Shown here: in pieces, positions 43,501 to 54,377 of the stretch | How the letters are laid out: each line of letters starts with the position of its first letter | Numbering within the stretch: the first letter of the stretch is position 1 | Source: Pachyseris speciosa | Lineage: Eukaryota > Cnidaria > Anthozoa > Scleractinia > Pachyseridae | NCBI GenBank assembly: GCA_016490735.1 | Contig: JAEMWC010000001.1 | Coordinates: 2,146,001 to 2,210,000, forward strand | Direction: 5' to 3' | DNA: 64,000 bases | Made by a program: the position numbers and the translations under genes | Notes under the pieces: model-generated | Told to the model about the DNA's origin: nothing | Databases searched by the model: none | Seen by the model: the letters and a program-made list of their open reading frames with translations, nothing else

Positions 43501-46500
43501 CCTCTACTCAAAACCAGTTCTCATTCTTATTATATGCATCAATGCTATTATCACTGTCATTCTAATAATGTTTATTTAAAGGTAAGATTTAGGCCAAGGG
43601 TTAGGCTGAGGGTTAGGCCAAGAGTTAGAGGTAGTGTTAAGGGTAGAAAACATAATAGTAAGTAGCATTGTTTGAGTCTGAATCAGCTTAAAGAGTTCGT
43701 CCTTCTTTCAGAAGTGCTAGGGACTTGCGAGTCTCCAGACTTAACAATGTCCTTCAACCACCAGGCAAAAAGGCAAACATAATACAATTAAGTAGCGATC
43801 AATAGCAGAGCTCCTGCAGCTACGTAACTTTCATATCAAGAAATCGATGCATGCTAACAAACAATAAGTCCCTGTCAATCATTTCATTTGGACCAGTTTT
43901 AACTGGAAAAATCAACACTCATGAATTCATGAATTAAGATTTAATCTTAATTCATGAATTCATGAGTGTTGATTTTTCACAACAGAGTAAACTGAATTGT
44001 TAATGCATACTAATGAGCTTGCCGAGAATAGCGCTTTGCACTATTGCTAAAAATAGATTTTGACAGATGAGACCCCCCGCCTGACTCAGACAAACATTGA
44101 GATGCGATAGAAGGGATTGTATGAGTGAGAAGGGCTGTAGCAAAACAAAAAAGCAAAACAATAGGTTAAATCTTAACTGCTGTTAAGGTGAATGCAAAAC
44201 TGACTCCAGATATCCTCAAAAATGTCCAAAATTTCTCCGAGAGAGCCTACATACAGGCTCTTCTTTTGACCACACGAATGGAGACCGCACACCATTCAAA
44301 AGCAAAATCAAACCAAAAAACGTCTCTGAATTGCCCAAATGAAGAGCCTGTATGCAGGCTAGAAGCATCGGGAATGAAAGTCTTCATACCGTTTCCGAAA
44401 CCGACGCTCGCAAGACATAGCAAACTGCAAATGCTGGCTAGTGGCTTGTTCGCGGGAATTCTTAACTGAGAAAAACATTACTATATTTGTGCTCTCAAAT
44501 CAGCTGTCAAATGGCTTGGAGAAAAGGGTCCATCGGTCAAATTTCCAGATCAACTGCAGGCAAATCGTACTCCGCCACAAACAAGTCGAGCGTGTGCTCC
44601 CAAGAGAAAGAGCAGAGCCGATGACAAAGAAGAAGTAGTCGACAGAAACTGTAATGAGAAATTATTCAACTAACCACTGTTTACCAACTGACGATCGCAA
44701 GCCATTACATTTTACATCGAAGCGGGTCAATAAATCAATGGTTGTGCTGTGACACCTTATGATGACTCTACAGGAAGCTAGTTTCGGATCAAGGCTCTCA
44801 AACTAGAGTTATCTGCAAAGGTTGAGACCACTATTTTGAATTAAGAATGAAGTTTCGACAACAAAACTTCAGACTCCCAAACTAATAAGTACTCTGTCAT
44901 ATGAGAACATCACGCGAGTGAAAGACATTAGCCTCAGACCTCTGCATTTTAAGGTTTTGCAAAATGTCATCATGATGTTTTGCTTTTCAACCGTTGGACC
45001 AGCAAAGATTGCCCTGCAACAGAGAATGCGAGAACAGGCCCACAGAGTGATTATTTTTCTTTCCACTGAGGATGGATAGAGCACCCAACCAATACAATGT
45101 GGCATTTTGTAAAATGTATCAGTTATGTTTGTCAGGCCAGCAATAATATACTTAAATATTACTAATAAACTCGACAATCTACCAGCCGTATTTATTTGAC
45201 TATAAGCCGAGCGATTTTTCCGTTAAATTAAACGGGCATTACTAAACCACGAAACAGCGAAACAAAACACCGAAACAGCTATTTTTTCCTACTTTTTTCT
45301 CAAACACCGAAACAGCTATTTTTTACCACTTTGATGGTGAATAAAATAGACAGGCCAAACACGACACTCATTGGTCCTTTGGTGTTATCGTTGACCTTCA
45401 AAGTTTGGCTCTTACGAGTATATCTTACTCTAACATTCGAGGATCTCTTTTTCTCCCAGCCAGCAGTGTGAACTCCATTAGCCAGACTGCATGGTGCGTT
45501 TTCATTAAACCTTTTCCGTTAAACATTAGCCTGCATAGCAGACTTTTTGGTGTACGAATGGTCGTTTAAAGACCGCCCTTTTGTAAGCCATCCAAGGGGA
45601 GAACTGGGGACAGTCAGTGTAAGATATGAATTGCAGACTGCAGACCCGGACTGCGGACCCGGACTGCGGACTGGGTATAAAACGAGGACTGAGTATAAAA
45701 TATGGACTGAAGGCTGCAGACTGGGTACAAACCGCGGACTGAGTACAAAACATTGTGCAAAAAGCACGGAGCAACGAAATGTATTACTGCACTCAAATTC
45801 TTGAACTGTAGGAAAGGTGCTTACAATTGCTGTAAATATTACCAAAGTGCACAGAAAACCTACCTATTTTGACCTCGAGCTCTTCACGATAGGAAAAATG
45901 GCGACACTTGTCGGTTATAATGTCATGTACAATAATTGTGTTGTACCATTTTGGCACGGAAAACCGCTTGTTTAAAATACTTTATTTTAAAATGCTCAGA
46001 CTTGTCTGATCGAGAATCCACTTTGTTTGATTTATGTTCGCAAATACGGATTTGGACTTTCTCCCAAAACAGAAACGCACCGGTATTTCCTGTTTTATCT
46101 TCTCTGTACCAGTGGCCAGTTGCAGTCAAACGAGTACACATTTCCATTAACAGCATTTATATCTAGATTTGTGACCAGTAATTTTGTGATGCACGCCAGT
46201 GCAAGGTCCAGTTGCCTTTTATATGCCTTTCTGTTTCCATTCTTCCCAATAATAATTTCTTCGACTCCCTCGATCTAGTGTTAAACTCGTGGAGTAAAGT
46301 ACAATTTCAGGATAAAGTCTCTACTCTTATACTACTTTCTCTAGCTCGGTCGATGTTGGAACTGAGCATTTCGTGTAACTGAGCATTACTATGTACGTGA
46401 CAAATCTTGACACGGAATAAGCAGACTCAAGGCTTCTTTTAACCTGCATCTGGGCCAGTACAATCCTAGTTATCTATACTCGGTCCGCTTTTTGTTCCTA

Positions 46501-49100
46501 GTCTTCAGCCTTCAGTCCGCGTTTTATACCCAGTCCGCAGTCCGGGTCCGCAGTCCGGGTCTGCAGTCCGAAATCCTTATCTTACACTGACCGTCCCCAG
46601 TTCTCTCCTTGGATGGCTTCCAAAATGGCGGTCTTTAAACGACCGTTCGTACACCAAAAAGTCTGCTATACAGGCTAACGTTTAACGGAAAGGGGTTAAT
46701 GAAAACGCACCAAGCAGTCTGGCTAATGGAGTTCACAATGCTGGCTGGGAGAAAAAGAAATCCGCGAATGTTACAGTACGATTATACTCGTAAGAGCCAA
46801 ACTTGGAAGGTCAACGATACAAAGGACCAATGAGAGTCGTGTTTGGCCTGTCTATTTTATTCACCATCGAAGTGGAAAAAAATAGCTGTTTCGGTGTTTG
46901 AGAAAAAAGTAGGAAAAAATAGCCGTTTCGGTGTTTCGTTTCGCTGTTTCGTGGTTTAGTAATGCCCAAATTAAACCACCGAGAGTAAATTTTCCACCAG
47001 AGAAGGGGCTTCGGCTTATAGCCGATAATTTTCGGGGGAAAAAAGTTTAAAGACCCAAAGACAACAATAAAAATGAGAGCCAAAAACAAGTTTTCTGTGT
47101 TATCATTGACTTTTTTATATGTGGTGGCTCGTTAAGGAGCCATTTGCTAGTTTTGCTTCAAGGAAGGTTTCATCAGTCGTTGTTGACATCACACTTAACC
47201 TGTTTGTCGCTTCACATACCCTACTATAAGCTTGTTATCTCCACAGAAGTCGTCAGATTTCCTGTGAATTAATTGGGTCTACTTTGTGATGTTATTTGGG
47301 GAGAAATTCTTCAATAAACTTGAGCAAAACCATCCTGTTTCTGCTTTTGGGATCAAGCACAACCGAGCGTGACTCAAAGCACGTGCGGGCTTGGTACCCT
47401 CTCGCTCACCTAGCCTGCTAGGTCATACAAGATGGCGGGTCGTTTACAACTTTGATCATTTGTGTTTTGGAAATGTTTTGAGTCTTTTTTGGCATAAAAA
47501 GGTTCCAAACATTTCCTAAAAGTTACAAGGTTCGTTAAAATTCCTTTATGGTGAAGGTATGGCATTGAATTTTTTAGATTTTCAACACAATTCTCGCTGA
47601 AGTGTGGCACACGATACATGCGTTTTTTTTCTCCACGGAACTTCGGTATTCAATTTTCGAGTCTCGGCTTATAGCCAAGAGTTTTCTGGTTTTTTTTGGT
47701 GAACATCTGGTCACTATTCCACTTGCTAAGTTTAGGGTCTCGGCTTATAGCCGGGATCGGCTTATAGACGAATAAATACGGTATAACACGTGCATAGTTT
47801 AATAAAGAGAGAAGAAATGTTAGATGGAAAAGAACACCAGCTGGTCGATTGAATAAACGGAGGCGAAGCCAAGTTGCTATTTTCTTGCAACTCTGAACTT
47901 TCTTTGAGAACCTTTGTGGTAATCCATTTACATTATCACTGCTTATAATAAATAATTTATTGAATTACAGACATTCATGTTAAGTACATAAAAAATAGAT
48001 ACTGTAAAAACTCGTGTATAAGCTGCATCTTTTTGCCGAAATTTTGGGCTCAAAATTGTGGGTGCGGCTTGTATACAAGACCATTGCTTTCAGAGGGAGT
48101 AAACTGGCTTCTGTGGGGGTCACAAATAGCACTAAAAACCTTCAGTGAATAAAGATCAAACATTGCTTTCGGTAGAAATGGTGGCTCCTAAATGAGTCAT
48201 TTGTATCTTCAGGTTCTAAACCTGAATCTTGTTTGCCAGTAGTTTTAAACTCTAACTGGCACGGAATCTCCATACTTCCACAAAGCTGTTTACAATGTCA
48301 TCTTCAACTGATCACTTCAATGCTGATCTCTCCACTACGTGCGAGAAAATACCACGCTATTCAGGAGAACTTGCAGAACATTTTGTTGCCTTTCATTACT
48401 TGTATGGCGTGTTTATCCTTGGGGTTTTTAAACTCTCATTTAGCAGCAAGTTTTTCTCCGATTGTCATGACTTCCACACGTCTTTATAAACAGTATCCAT
48501 GATGTACAGCAAACATTTTGTATCATTCTCCTGCACTTTATTTCATTCAAATTTCATCATTTTGATTCCAACTGTAGGCTTTAACAATGAAGACAACCCT
48601 TGTCAATCCCAAGAATTAAGGAAATCAATTAAAGATAAGCTTGTAAAAGGTATTTTAAGAGTTGTTTAATGTCTTAAGGTCGCTGCAAATACACAGCATT
48701 AGATTTGGGCAAGTTTATCGCAAACAACTGTAAAGAAACAAACAACTTTTTTGCCAAAGTGCTTTTTTCTAGTTTTTATTTTGTGAATGATACTTCTCAA
48801 AATCATGCTTGAAATTTGGGGGTGTCACTTATCTACGAGTGCAGCTTACACACAAGTTTTTACGGTAATTAATTTTTGTTGAGCTTTTGTTAAATTAGAT
48901 GAAATTTGGCTAAAAAATGCACATACATGTACTAGGCCCTTTCTGCACTCAGCCCTTCAATTTAAAGATATCCATGTAATAATAAAAGTAATAGGTGTTA
49001 AATATCCAAAATCAAGGGACCTGGTGTCAGTTTAACATCATGGGGATCTAAATTGAAAAAGAACATATACCTTAATAGTAGCTTCAGATTCTGTGGCCAT
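37592..49100 (-). CDS. OARD1: OARD1/TARG1-like macrodomain ADP-ribose hydrolase
   Basis: Four exons join in frame with GT/AG borders: 49100-49071 (exon to about 49141, start ATG 49100-49098), 41868-41697, 39146-39085 and 37810-37592, giving 160 residues against about 152 in human OARD1. The fold is a single macrodomain: MVHCVSADMRMSGGI (ADP-ribose binding), GHVAVSKRNETSFIYHL, and LAMPRLGTGEDRLDW, whose aspartate matches the catalytic Asp of TARG1, ending DITITAYTMR. The lysine that TARG1 uses (human Lys84) aligns with arginine in VTRQNWW. The family removes ADP-ribose from acidic residues and hydrolyses O-acetyl-ADP-ribose. Intron 1 (about 7.2 kb) holds a 2.6-kb inverted-repeat element; the Penelope-like fragment lies in intron 2. 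Confidence 0.9.
38236..38387. mobile_element. Palindromic element with ACTGCGAGTAGTCTCTAA ends
   Basis: ACTGCGAGTAGTCTCTAATC faces GTTAGAGACTACTCGCAGT style sequence at the right. An inner GATGGATTGTG pairs with CACAATCCATC. A (CG)n-like run lies near 38291-38302. Related sequence is at 57745-57865 and 5316-5350. Confidence 0.6.
38392..38750. repeat. Tandem repeat, 3.5 units of about 103 bp
   Basis: Units begin GGAAAGTATTGTTCTGTAG at 38393 and 38495, with diverged units at 38601 and 38698. Each carries AGGATTTCA-type and CACAGACTCAAAAGGTAGAA segments. It lies in OARD1 intron 3. Confidence 0.7.
39699..39932. mobile_element. Palindromic MITE with TAGCGACCTTCAGATC ends
   Basis: The ends are mirrors (TAGCGACCTTCAGATC and GATCTGAAGGTCGCTA). 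Both continue into GACTACGAGTACGAGAT and its counterpart. The TA at each end may be the target duplication. Confidence 0.75.
40771..41115 (+). CDS. GIY-YIG endonuclease domain of a Penelope-like element
   Basis: The 114-residue frame contains a Cys cluster (CKRCDVC), then CNSCGQQYIGSTTR, the GIY-YIG core, the arginine helix RFIHDRVKEHI, and LYEAFYIRKYKPTLN with the conserved glutamate and a C-terminal signature found in the family. This domain nicks target DNA for reverse transcription in Penelope-like elements. It is a fragment: the reverse transcriptase expected upstream is absent. The stop TGA (41113-41115) lies inside the CUGAUGA box of the hammerhead motif. No ATG start is asserted. Confidence 0.75.
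   Translation: MCKRCDVCMQAYTRFARLCLRRNAVYQLTCNSCGQQYIGSTTRFIHDRVKEHINNANSSVKKHIHSCQNYKGIEVKIIMSENDPANLRLYEAFYIRKYKPTLNIYSTRGIFSHP
41108..41144 (+). ncRNA. Candidate hammerhead ribozyme at the right end of the Penelope-like fragment
   Basis: Helix I is AUCC (41108-41111) with GGAU (41141-41144). The core CUGAUGA is at 41112-41118, stem II GCCG/CGGC with loop UUGAU at 41120-41132, GAAA at 41133-41136 and GCUU at 41137-41140, which supplies an NUH cleavage triplet. All conserved boxes are present and the stems pair perfectly, although helix I is only four pairs. Confidence 0.65.
42013..42242. mobile_element. MITE with GGGCCC-type ends, copy 2
   Basis: This is a full-length relative of 36762-36991: GGGGCCTGTTTCATGAAGCT at the left and a mirrored ACGAAACAGGTCCC at the right. 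Confidence 0.75.
42395..42510 (-). repeat. tRNA-like SINE fragment
   Basis: The minus strand shows AGTAGCAGATTATTCAAGC-like and TGTAGGTTCAACTCC (B-box-like) segments. The A box is poor. Confidence 0.3.
42540..43560. other. Intronic stretch with nothing recognised
   Basis: AT-rich part of OARD1 intron 1. No inverted ends, coding frame or RNA signature was seen. Confidence 0.45.
43565..43690. repeat. Degenerate telomere-like block, second copy
   Basis: GGGTTAGGCTGAGGGTTAGG and similar units are followed by GCATTGTTTGAGTCTGAATC, the same flank as the block at 23.2 kb. Confidence 0.65.
43690..44650. repeat. Degraded relative of the 10-kb inverted-repeat element
   Basis: TTTCAGAAGTGCTAGGGACTT, GACTTGCGAGTCTCC-like and CCTGTCAATCATTTCA segments match the arms of the elements at 10-11.7 kb and 24.5 kb (text of each match is short). 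It is interrupted by the palindrome at 43906-43978. Confidence 0.4.
43906..43978. repeat. Perfect 73-bp palindrome
   Basis: Arms of 35 bp (43906-43940 and 43944-43978) are exact reverse complements with a 3-base centre (TTA). They begin GAAAAATCAACACTCATGAA. It would extrude a strong hairpin. Confidence 0.9.
45180..47783. mobile_element. 2.6-kb TIR element with about 500-bp internal inverted arms
   Basis: The ends read CCGTATTTATTTGACTATAA (45186) and, inverted, TACCGTATTTATTCGTCTAT (47783). Inside, about 45227-45742 and 46470-46971 are reverse complements. The arms contain short tandem units of the type GGACTGCGGACCC. The 730-bp centre has no convincing gene. It lies in OARD1 intron 1. Confidence 0.75.
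48000..48867. mobile_element. TIR element with TACYGTAAAAACT ends
   Basis: The left end TACTGTAAAAACTCGTGTAT mirrors the right end TACCGTAAAAACTTGTGTGT; both continue into AAGCTGCA. The interior is non-coding. The end resembles the TACCGTATTT group. Confidence 0.7.
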
Positions 49101-49341
49101 GAAATATCGAGGTGCAATCTGCAATTCCTTCCACCAAAAGGCTACAACAACAACAGTAAATTTTAAAATGTGCACTTCATGAACACACGTCCTTCCATAG
49201 GTGTTTAGAAATTATTACTATTTTCCCCATATAAAACGTCCGTTATTAGAAAATAAATCCTGACAGTTAACCCTTTCATTAGGATTTAAGATTTGAGTAT
49301 AAGCTGAGGGCATTGTCTACAGATTGTATCTGCTATATTGT

Positions 49342-49499
49342 AATTGAAGGGGTGCATGGAATAAGGCCCTAAGTGACTTTTGATATAATTTCAAATTCTC
49401 TTTGTGATTCATAGGCAAATACAGGGTAATTTGGAAAGAGAATCTGGCACTTTATCAAAAGTCACTTATAGGGTCTTTTTATAGGCACCCCTTCAATTG
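49342..49499. mobile_element. 158-bp palindromic MITE with ATTGAAGGGG ends
   Basis: ATTGAAGGGGTGC mirrors GCACCCCTTCAAT, and AAGTGACTTTTGATA mirrors TATCAAAAGTCACTT. It lies just upstream of the OARD1 coding start. Confidence 0.75.
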
Positions 49500-49932
49500 T
49501 TAACCAGGTAAGAGGCAGCCACACTACAGTGTAGTCATGTTCCATTGAGATGTGCAGATGTCCAGATTTCTGGAGGATTTCTGGACATCTGTGTTGTGCC
49601 CACAGTTTCAAGGGCAGCATTGTTGTGCATGGCATGTGGTCCACTTTGCCATGCGATGAGAGTTCTTGCGATCGCTTGACAGTCTGTTGCAGCTGGCAGA
49701 GAAGAAGTCTTAAACTTGACGTCTGCTAAGTATTTGCAAAGTATTCAATACCTTAGTCGAGGAAAAACTTTTGCCATTTACTGAGAAATTGTGGAAGGAG
49801 CTGCAAAGCCTTTCCAGAGTATTTTTTGAGCAGAATATTGAATTACATTCCAGCACAGACTATGCTATTGTATGAAATATTTTGCACTGAACTTTCGCCA
49901 AAATATTCCTGCAATTTTTAAAACAAGTCTAT

Positions 49933-51866
49933 AGTGGCCACGTACACGAAGTTGGTGTACATTTGTGTTACAAAAACAGTCTCACGCTACTTTTTATCGC
50001 TTTAATCAGAAACTAAAAAACAAGTTGTCTTGTAACTTTGCAGAGTAAAACTGCAGCCTATGTGCACTGGAAAGGATGGATATTTAATGCAGATTAATTT
50101 CATATGAAAGAGACAGAACAAAATTTTGAAAACACATCACCCAAAAAAGTGACGTATTTGCTGTTTTTTTCCCTCCAACGCGAATGAGTGTTTCTTCATT
50201 CTTAAAAATTCATGAAATCTAATTTCCTGATAAAAGTTGAAAACAGTATGCACATAAAATTCGCTTTAAAGTGGTATAAGTTAATCCTACTTTCAATTTC
50301 CCTGGAAGAAAATATCACTAAAAAACTAGCATGAGACACCAGTTTTCTTAACTACAAATGTCATCTTATCGCGCCTATGTTTCAGTCGTCGAGTTGTTTT
50401 TGTCCTTTTTGCTTTCGTGGTTTTGCCAATCGCGCGTTTCATGCCTCCTGCACATTTTGCCAATCTCGCCTATCATGCCAAACTGATCATTTTGCATTTT
50501 TTGCCTGTTTGTAAATCGCTTTAACGGCGCAGTTTAAAAGTCTGGCTTGCCAGTGCCTCGCTTTTGCTTTTTGCCGTTTTTGTTTCACTCATCCAGCAGC
50601 AAACGTCGAACGGAGTATCTTATTTAGTTCCATTTCAAGTTCTTGATAAATAAGCAATAGGAGAGGGAAAATATCTCTATTTCTTATTTATTATTATTCC
50701 GATTTTGTTTCGTACAGCACAACAACCGGTACATATTAAACGGGACATAGAGAGTGGGCTGCAGAAATGAAGTATCAATAAACAATTAGTGCTGCTGCAG
50801 GGCTAGTACAAGGGAAAAGTGTACACCACAGATTTAATTGCCAAAATCTCCACTGGTCAGTAGCACTTATTTAAAAGTTTATAACAAAGTATCGCTACAC
50901 GGTGGACGTTCAAGCGTGTCTTCGGATGTCCTGCAAACTGTTGTTTACACCAGCAGCACAGTGCTCGGTAATAAGAGAAGACAATGAAATACACAACAAG
51001 AATCTGAGATGTTTATTCCATGTTTCGTGGTTTAATTTTAGAGTGTTTTAAGAACAAATATCAACAGCATTAATAGAAACACTTATAAAAAGGGCAGTGA
51101 ACGTTAAATTCGAGAGACTGGCAATTTTTTGGCTACTTTTGACCATGACACTAAAACACCTCATGAAGAGATGGCGATTGCGAGACTCGTGCAGCAATGC
51201 AAAACGGCTAAATGTCTGATGTGATTGACTAAAATTTTGCGACCATTCGGGGTTCCTTACTTATGAATCAAAGTGAAGTAACAGGAACTAGATCTGCACA
51301 GTTATGGTAAGTATTTCCATGCCTTATAAAGGGATAAAAAGCAAGATACACTTGATTGATTATGATTTATTTCAAAGAAACCGGAATGCACTCAAGTGAA
51401 ATTTGATACGCACTCGTATGCAAATTTGACCTGAATAATTTTTTCACTGCTTTGTAAACTTGCGTTTACATTGTGGCTAGACGCGATTGATAAAGGTGCG
51501 AAAGGCAAAACAGGAAAAAGCAAAAAAGGCTAAAAGCGTGTTAAATGCAAAGGCAAAATTGGCAAAACAGCAAACAGAAGGCGCGATCGGCGCAATTGAA
51601 ATTATGAAAAAAAGAGCTCATTTGTTACGTGGCATTCCAGATTATACGTCGGGAGCAGTTAGTATTTTTCCTCTCTGTGGCTCTTCTGAGACATTTTTAA
51701 ACCAAACTTGTACTCTTTAATGAACTACATAAAATTTGCTTTGTCATGGTGTATATATTTGAGAGCAAAACTGAATATTTTACGAAATAGAGCAATTCTA
51801 AAACAAATTTTACACCAAGTTTTTGCTATTTTTGCTTTGTACACCAACTTCGTGCACGTGGCCACA
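49933..51866. repeat. Possible 1.9-kb inverted-repeat element
   Basis: TAGTGGCCACGTACACGAAG at 49933 mirrors CTTCGTGCACGTGGCCACA near 51848. Further in, TTTTGCC-rich segments (50440-50530 and 51490-51600) face each other in opposite orientation. The lysine-rich frame at 51487-51720 is that repeat read as protein. Confidence 0.4.
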
Positions 51867-52141
51867 GTGCAATTAAAATTGATTGAAGATGTTTGCGACA
51901 GCAGCAAAACCACTGGAGGAAGGACAAATTTAGTCTTCTGTGCTGAAAACAGTACACTAATGTGCATAAAAATTATGTCAAAAGAAACTTGAAACCTTAC
52001 GACAATATTACCACAGCATTTAAAACACCTTTTGTTCACATTTTATATTTCCCTGAACCACCAATATGTGTGAAAAAAAATTCAAAGGTTAACTTACTGT
52101 AGTGTCAAGTTTCTTTTTGCCAGATCAAGAAAAGCGTGGCT

Positions 52142-52363
52142 CAATTGAAGGGCTGAGGGCATAACCAACCCAAATGACTTTTAGGGCCTTTTTTGTATAC
52201 GCTTTTTCTTGAAAAACAATGCAAAATGGTCAAAACAAAATTATGGAGCAATTTTGTTCTATTGAATCAAAGGCCACATGCAAACATACAGCTGATTTGG
52301 ACCAAAAAAAGAAAAAAGCCCTAAAAGTCATCTGGGTCAGTTATGCCCTCAGCCCTTCAATTG
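52142..52363. mobile_element. Palindromic MITE with TTGAAGGGCTGAGGGC ends
   Basis: CAATTGAAGGGCTGAGGGCA mirrors TGCCCTCAGCCCTTCAATTG. GACTTTTAGGGCCT pairs with its inner counterpart. The terminal motif is that of the 10-kb element. Confidence 0.8.
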
Positions 52364-53045
52364 CTTTGGATTTGCAATGAATTTCGTATTGCACATGTAC
52401 AACAACTTGCGTGCTTAAAGATTCATCTCTCAGAAACCCTCAACCCTTTCCTCGATTGCACTTGTCTTTTATTGCTGAAAGTTGCCGTTGTTTCTTACCG
52501 TAAAAGCTCTATCAGGCCTTATGTCCGTCAAGGGGAGCAATTTCAGAACACTCAGCCACATCACTTAAATGTGTCGGAGGCTTTTGAAGAACAAGGCCGG
52601 CATATTACAATCGAGGCTATTGTTATTCAATGTATGTAGAATGGTGTGGCCGGATATTCTGAAATCTAGCCCAGACTCGCACTTCCACAGCAACTGATAA
52701 TTCCTCTATTTCCTACGTCTAAGTGTACCTCTAGGCAGCCTTCCACTTACTCACGGTAATTACTAGTTTTTTCGGGAATACCAGTAGCAAAGATGGCCGA
52801 GCCAGCCATGCAGAGCAGAGCTAAACAACTTGTTGCATTTGCGGAGTCTCTGCGATGCTAAAACCCACAATGTATAGTAGAAAAAAACAATTAACTAGTG
52901 AACTTACTGAGCACTCTTCTCTGCAACATAGTTCCGTCTGTTAATACCAAGGATTTCAATGAAAAATCTCCCTCACTTACAGTAACTCTTCTTCAAAATA
53001 TGACAGGCGTTCATAATCCCAGGGTCGTTCCCAGGTTACCCATTA

Positions 53046-53272
53046 CCCAATCTCGTTCCCAGAGGCTGCGATCCTTTTGGCCAGCGCCACTGGTAGGTAC
53101 GTGGTGTTTCACGTAATGTAATTATCATTTAGAGGTTTGATATGGCCGAGTAGAATTGCTCTACCTATCAGAACACTACATGACAATTTGATTAAAGACA
53201 CCACGTACCATCGGCGCCAGGTTGCCCGTTCCGCTGGACAAGGGTAACGTAGGCTCTGGGGACGAGATTGCC
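53046..53272. mobile_element. MITE with CCCAATCTCGTTCCCAGAGG ends
   Basis: The left end mirrors CTCTGGGGACGAGATTG at the right. CCAGCGCCACTGGTAGGTAC and GTACCATCGGCGCCAGG pair inside. Confidence 0.65.
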
Positions 53273-53539
53273 CATTACCTCTCTCTCAGAGCGGAAAAAC
53301 GTTCTGCGCAGCTTTCTGCGTATCACCGCTCGATAGCTTTTCGCGGGCTCTTGTTTGTCTTTTGAATGAAATCAGGAGAGATCGTTCGCACCTTGCGAAG
53401 TGTTGCGTTTTTATTTTTCTATCATTACTTTTGTTGCCTAACTAAAGCACATGAGATTGTACCAACTTACTAGTGTTAGACGAGAAAAGAAATATGCAGT
53501 GGAATTAAAAGTTTTGAAATTTCCGAAAAGGCGAGTATA

Positions 53540-53688
53540 GAGGGTATGCAACCAGTCTCCAGAGATTCGAATGACAATGGGTTAGCGGCCATGTTGGTGG
53601 ACAATAACAAAAGAAGCTAATGAGGAATCTTTAGTTCACGGTACACCAACATGGCGGTGATAACGTAACGTGCATACGCCCTATTCAT
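53540..53688. mobile_element. Short palindromic MITE around GCCATGTTGGTG
   Basis: GAGGGTATGCA mirrors TGCATACGCCCT. GCGGCCATGTTGGTG pairs with CACCAACATGGCGG. Confidence 0.55.
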
Positions 53689-53774
53689 GTGATTTGAGCA
53701 AGTTTGTGATTAAGGGAATTAAGTTTAAGATTATTTCTTTTTCCATCGTTAGGTCGTTTAGTTTGTAAAGAACT

Positions 53775-53893
53775 GGGCCCAGTTGCTCGAAGCATGGTTA
53801 GCGCTAACCATTTGTTAAGATGTATTAAAACCTATAGGTTGTCATGGTATTTATCCCTGGTTAGCGCTAACCATGCTTCGAGCAACTGGGCCC
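53775..53893. mobile_element. 119-bp MITE with GGGCCCAGTTGCTCGAAGC ends, tandem copy 1
   Basis: The ends are perfect mirrors and include GGTTAGCGCTAACC. A second copy starts 20 bp on in the same orientation. Confidence 0.8.
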
Positions 53894-53913
53894 TGCTTGC
53901 TAGTGTAGCGTTC

Positions 53914-54033
53914 AGGGCTGAGTTGCTCGAAGCATGGTTAGCGCTAACCCTTGGTTAAGATGTATTAAAACCTATAGGTTGTCATGGCATTTAACCCTGG
54001 TTAGCGCTAACTATGCTTCGAGCAACTGGGCCC
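53914..54033. mobile_element. 120-bp MITE, tandem copy 2
   Basis: It differs from copy 1 by a few bases and shares the ends and the central TAAAACCTATAGGTTGTCAT. Confidence 0.8.
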
Positions 54034-54377
54034 AGTTCTAAAAAGATGATTTTTTCTAAATTCTCAGTCTAATCGCATTTTGTTAAAACCGGACTGCTAT
54101 CAATCTCGAACCCAGAGTCCTCAGGCTCTTTGGTCAGTGGGTGGACTCCCGGAGAGACTCTGGGATAATGGAATTAAAGAATTTTTTTGATTGGTCGCAA
54201 TAGTTAACCAAACCGGAAACCCAAGAACCGAGGTTTTAAATAATCAAACTCAGATTTTTTTTTTTTTTTTTGTAATTGGTGTGACTGTTATTTTTCTATT
54301 GCCCCTGCAGAATACCCTGCCACTTCAAAACACATCTAGAATGTGTGGCTACGCGGCTACGTGAAGCCGAAACAAGC

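Noticed and set aside
45519..46278. Several overlapping frames on both strands
   Set aside because: They are translations of the inverted arm tandem units and the loop of the 2.6-kb TIR element.
51487..51720. 77-codon lysine/alanine-rich frame starting MIKVRKAKQEKAKKAK
   Set aside because: It is the TTTTGCC-rich repeat read on the other strand, with no domain beyond a repetitive basic stretch.
52740..52860. Possible non-coding first exon of OARD1 with a GTGAGTAAG donor on the minus strand and an AAGATGGC (YY1-like) motif
   Set aside because: Donor and motif are real, but nothing ties them to the gene 3.6 kb away; needs transcript data.
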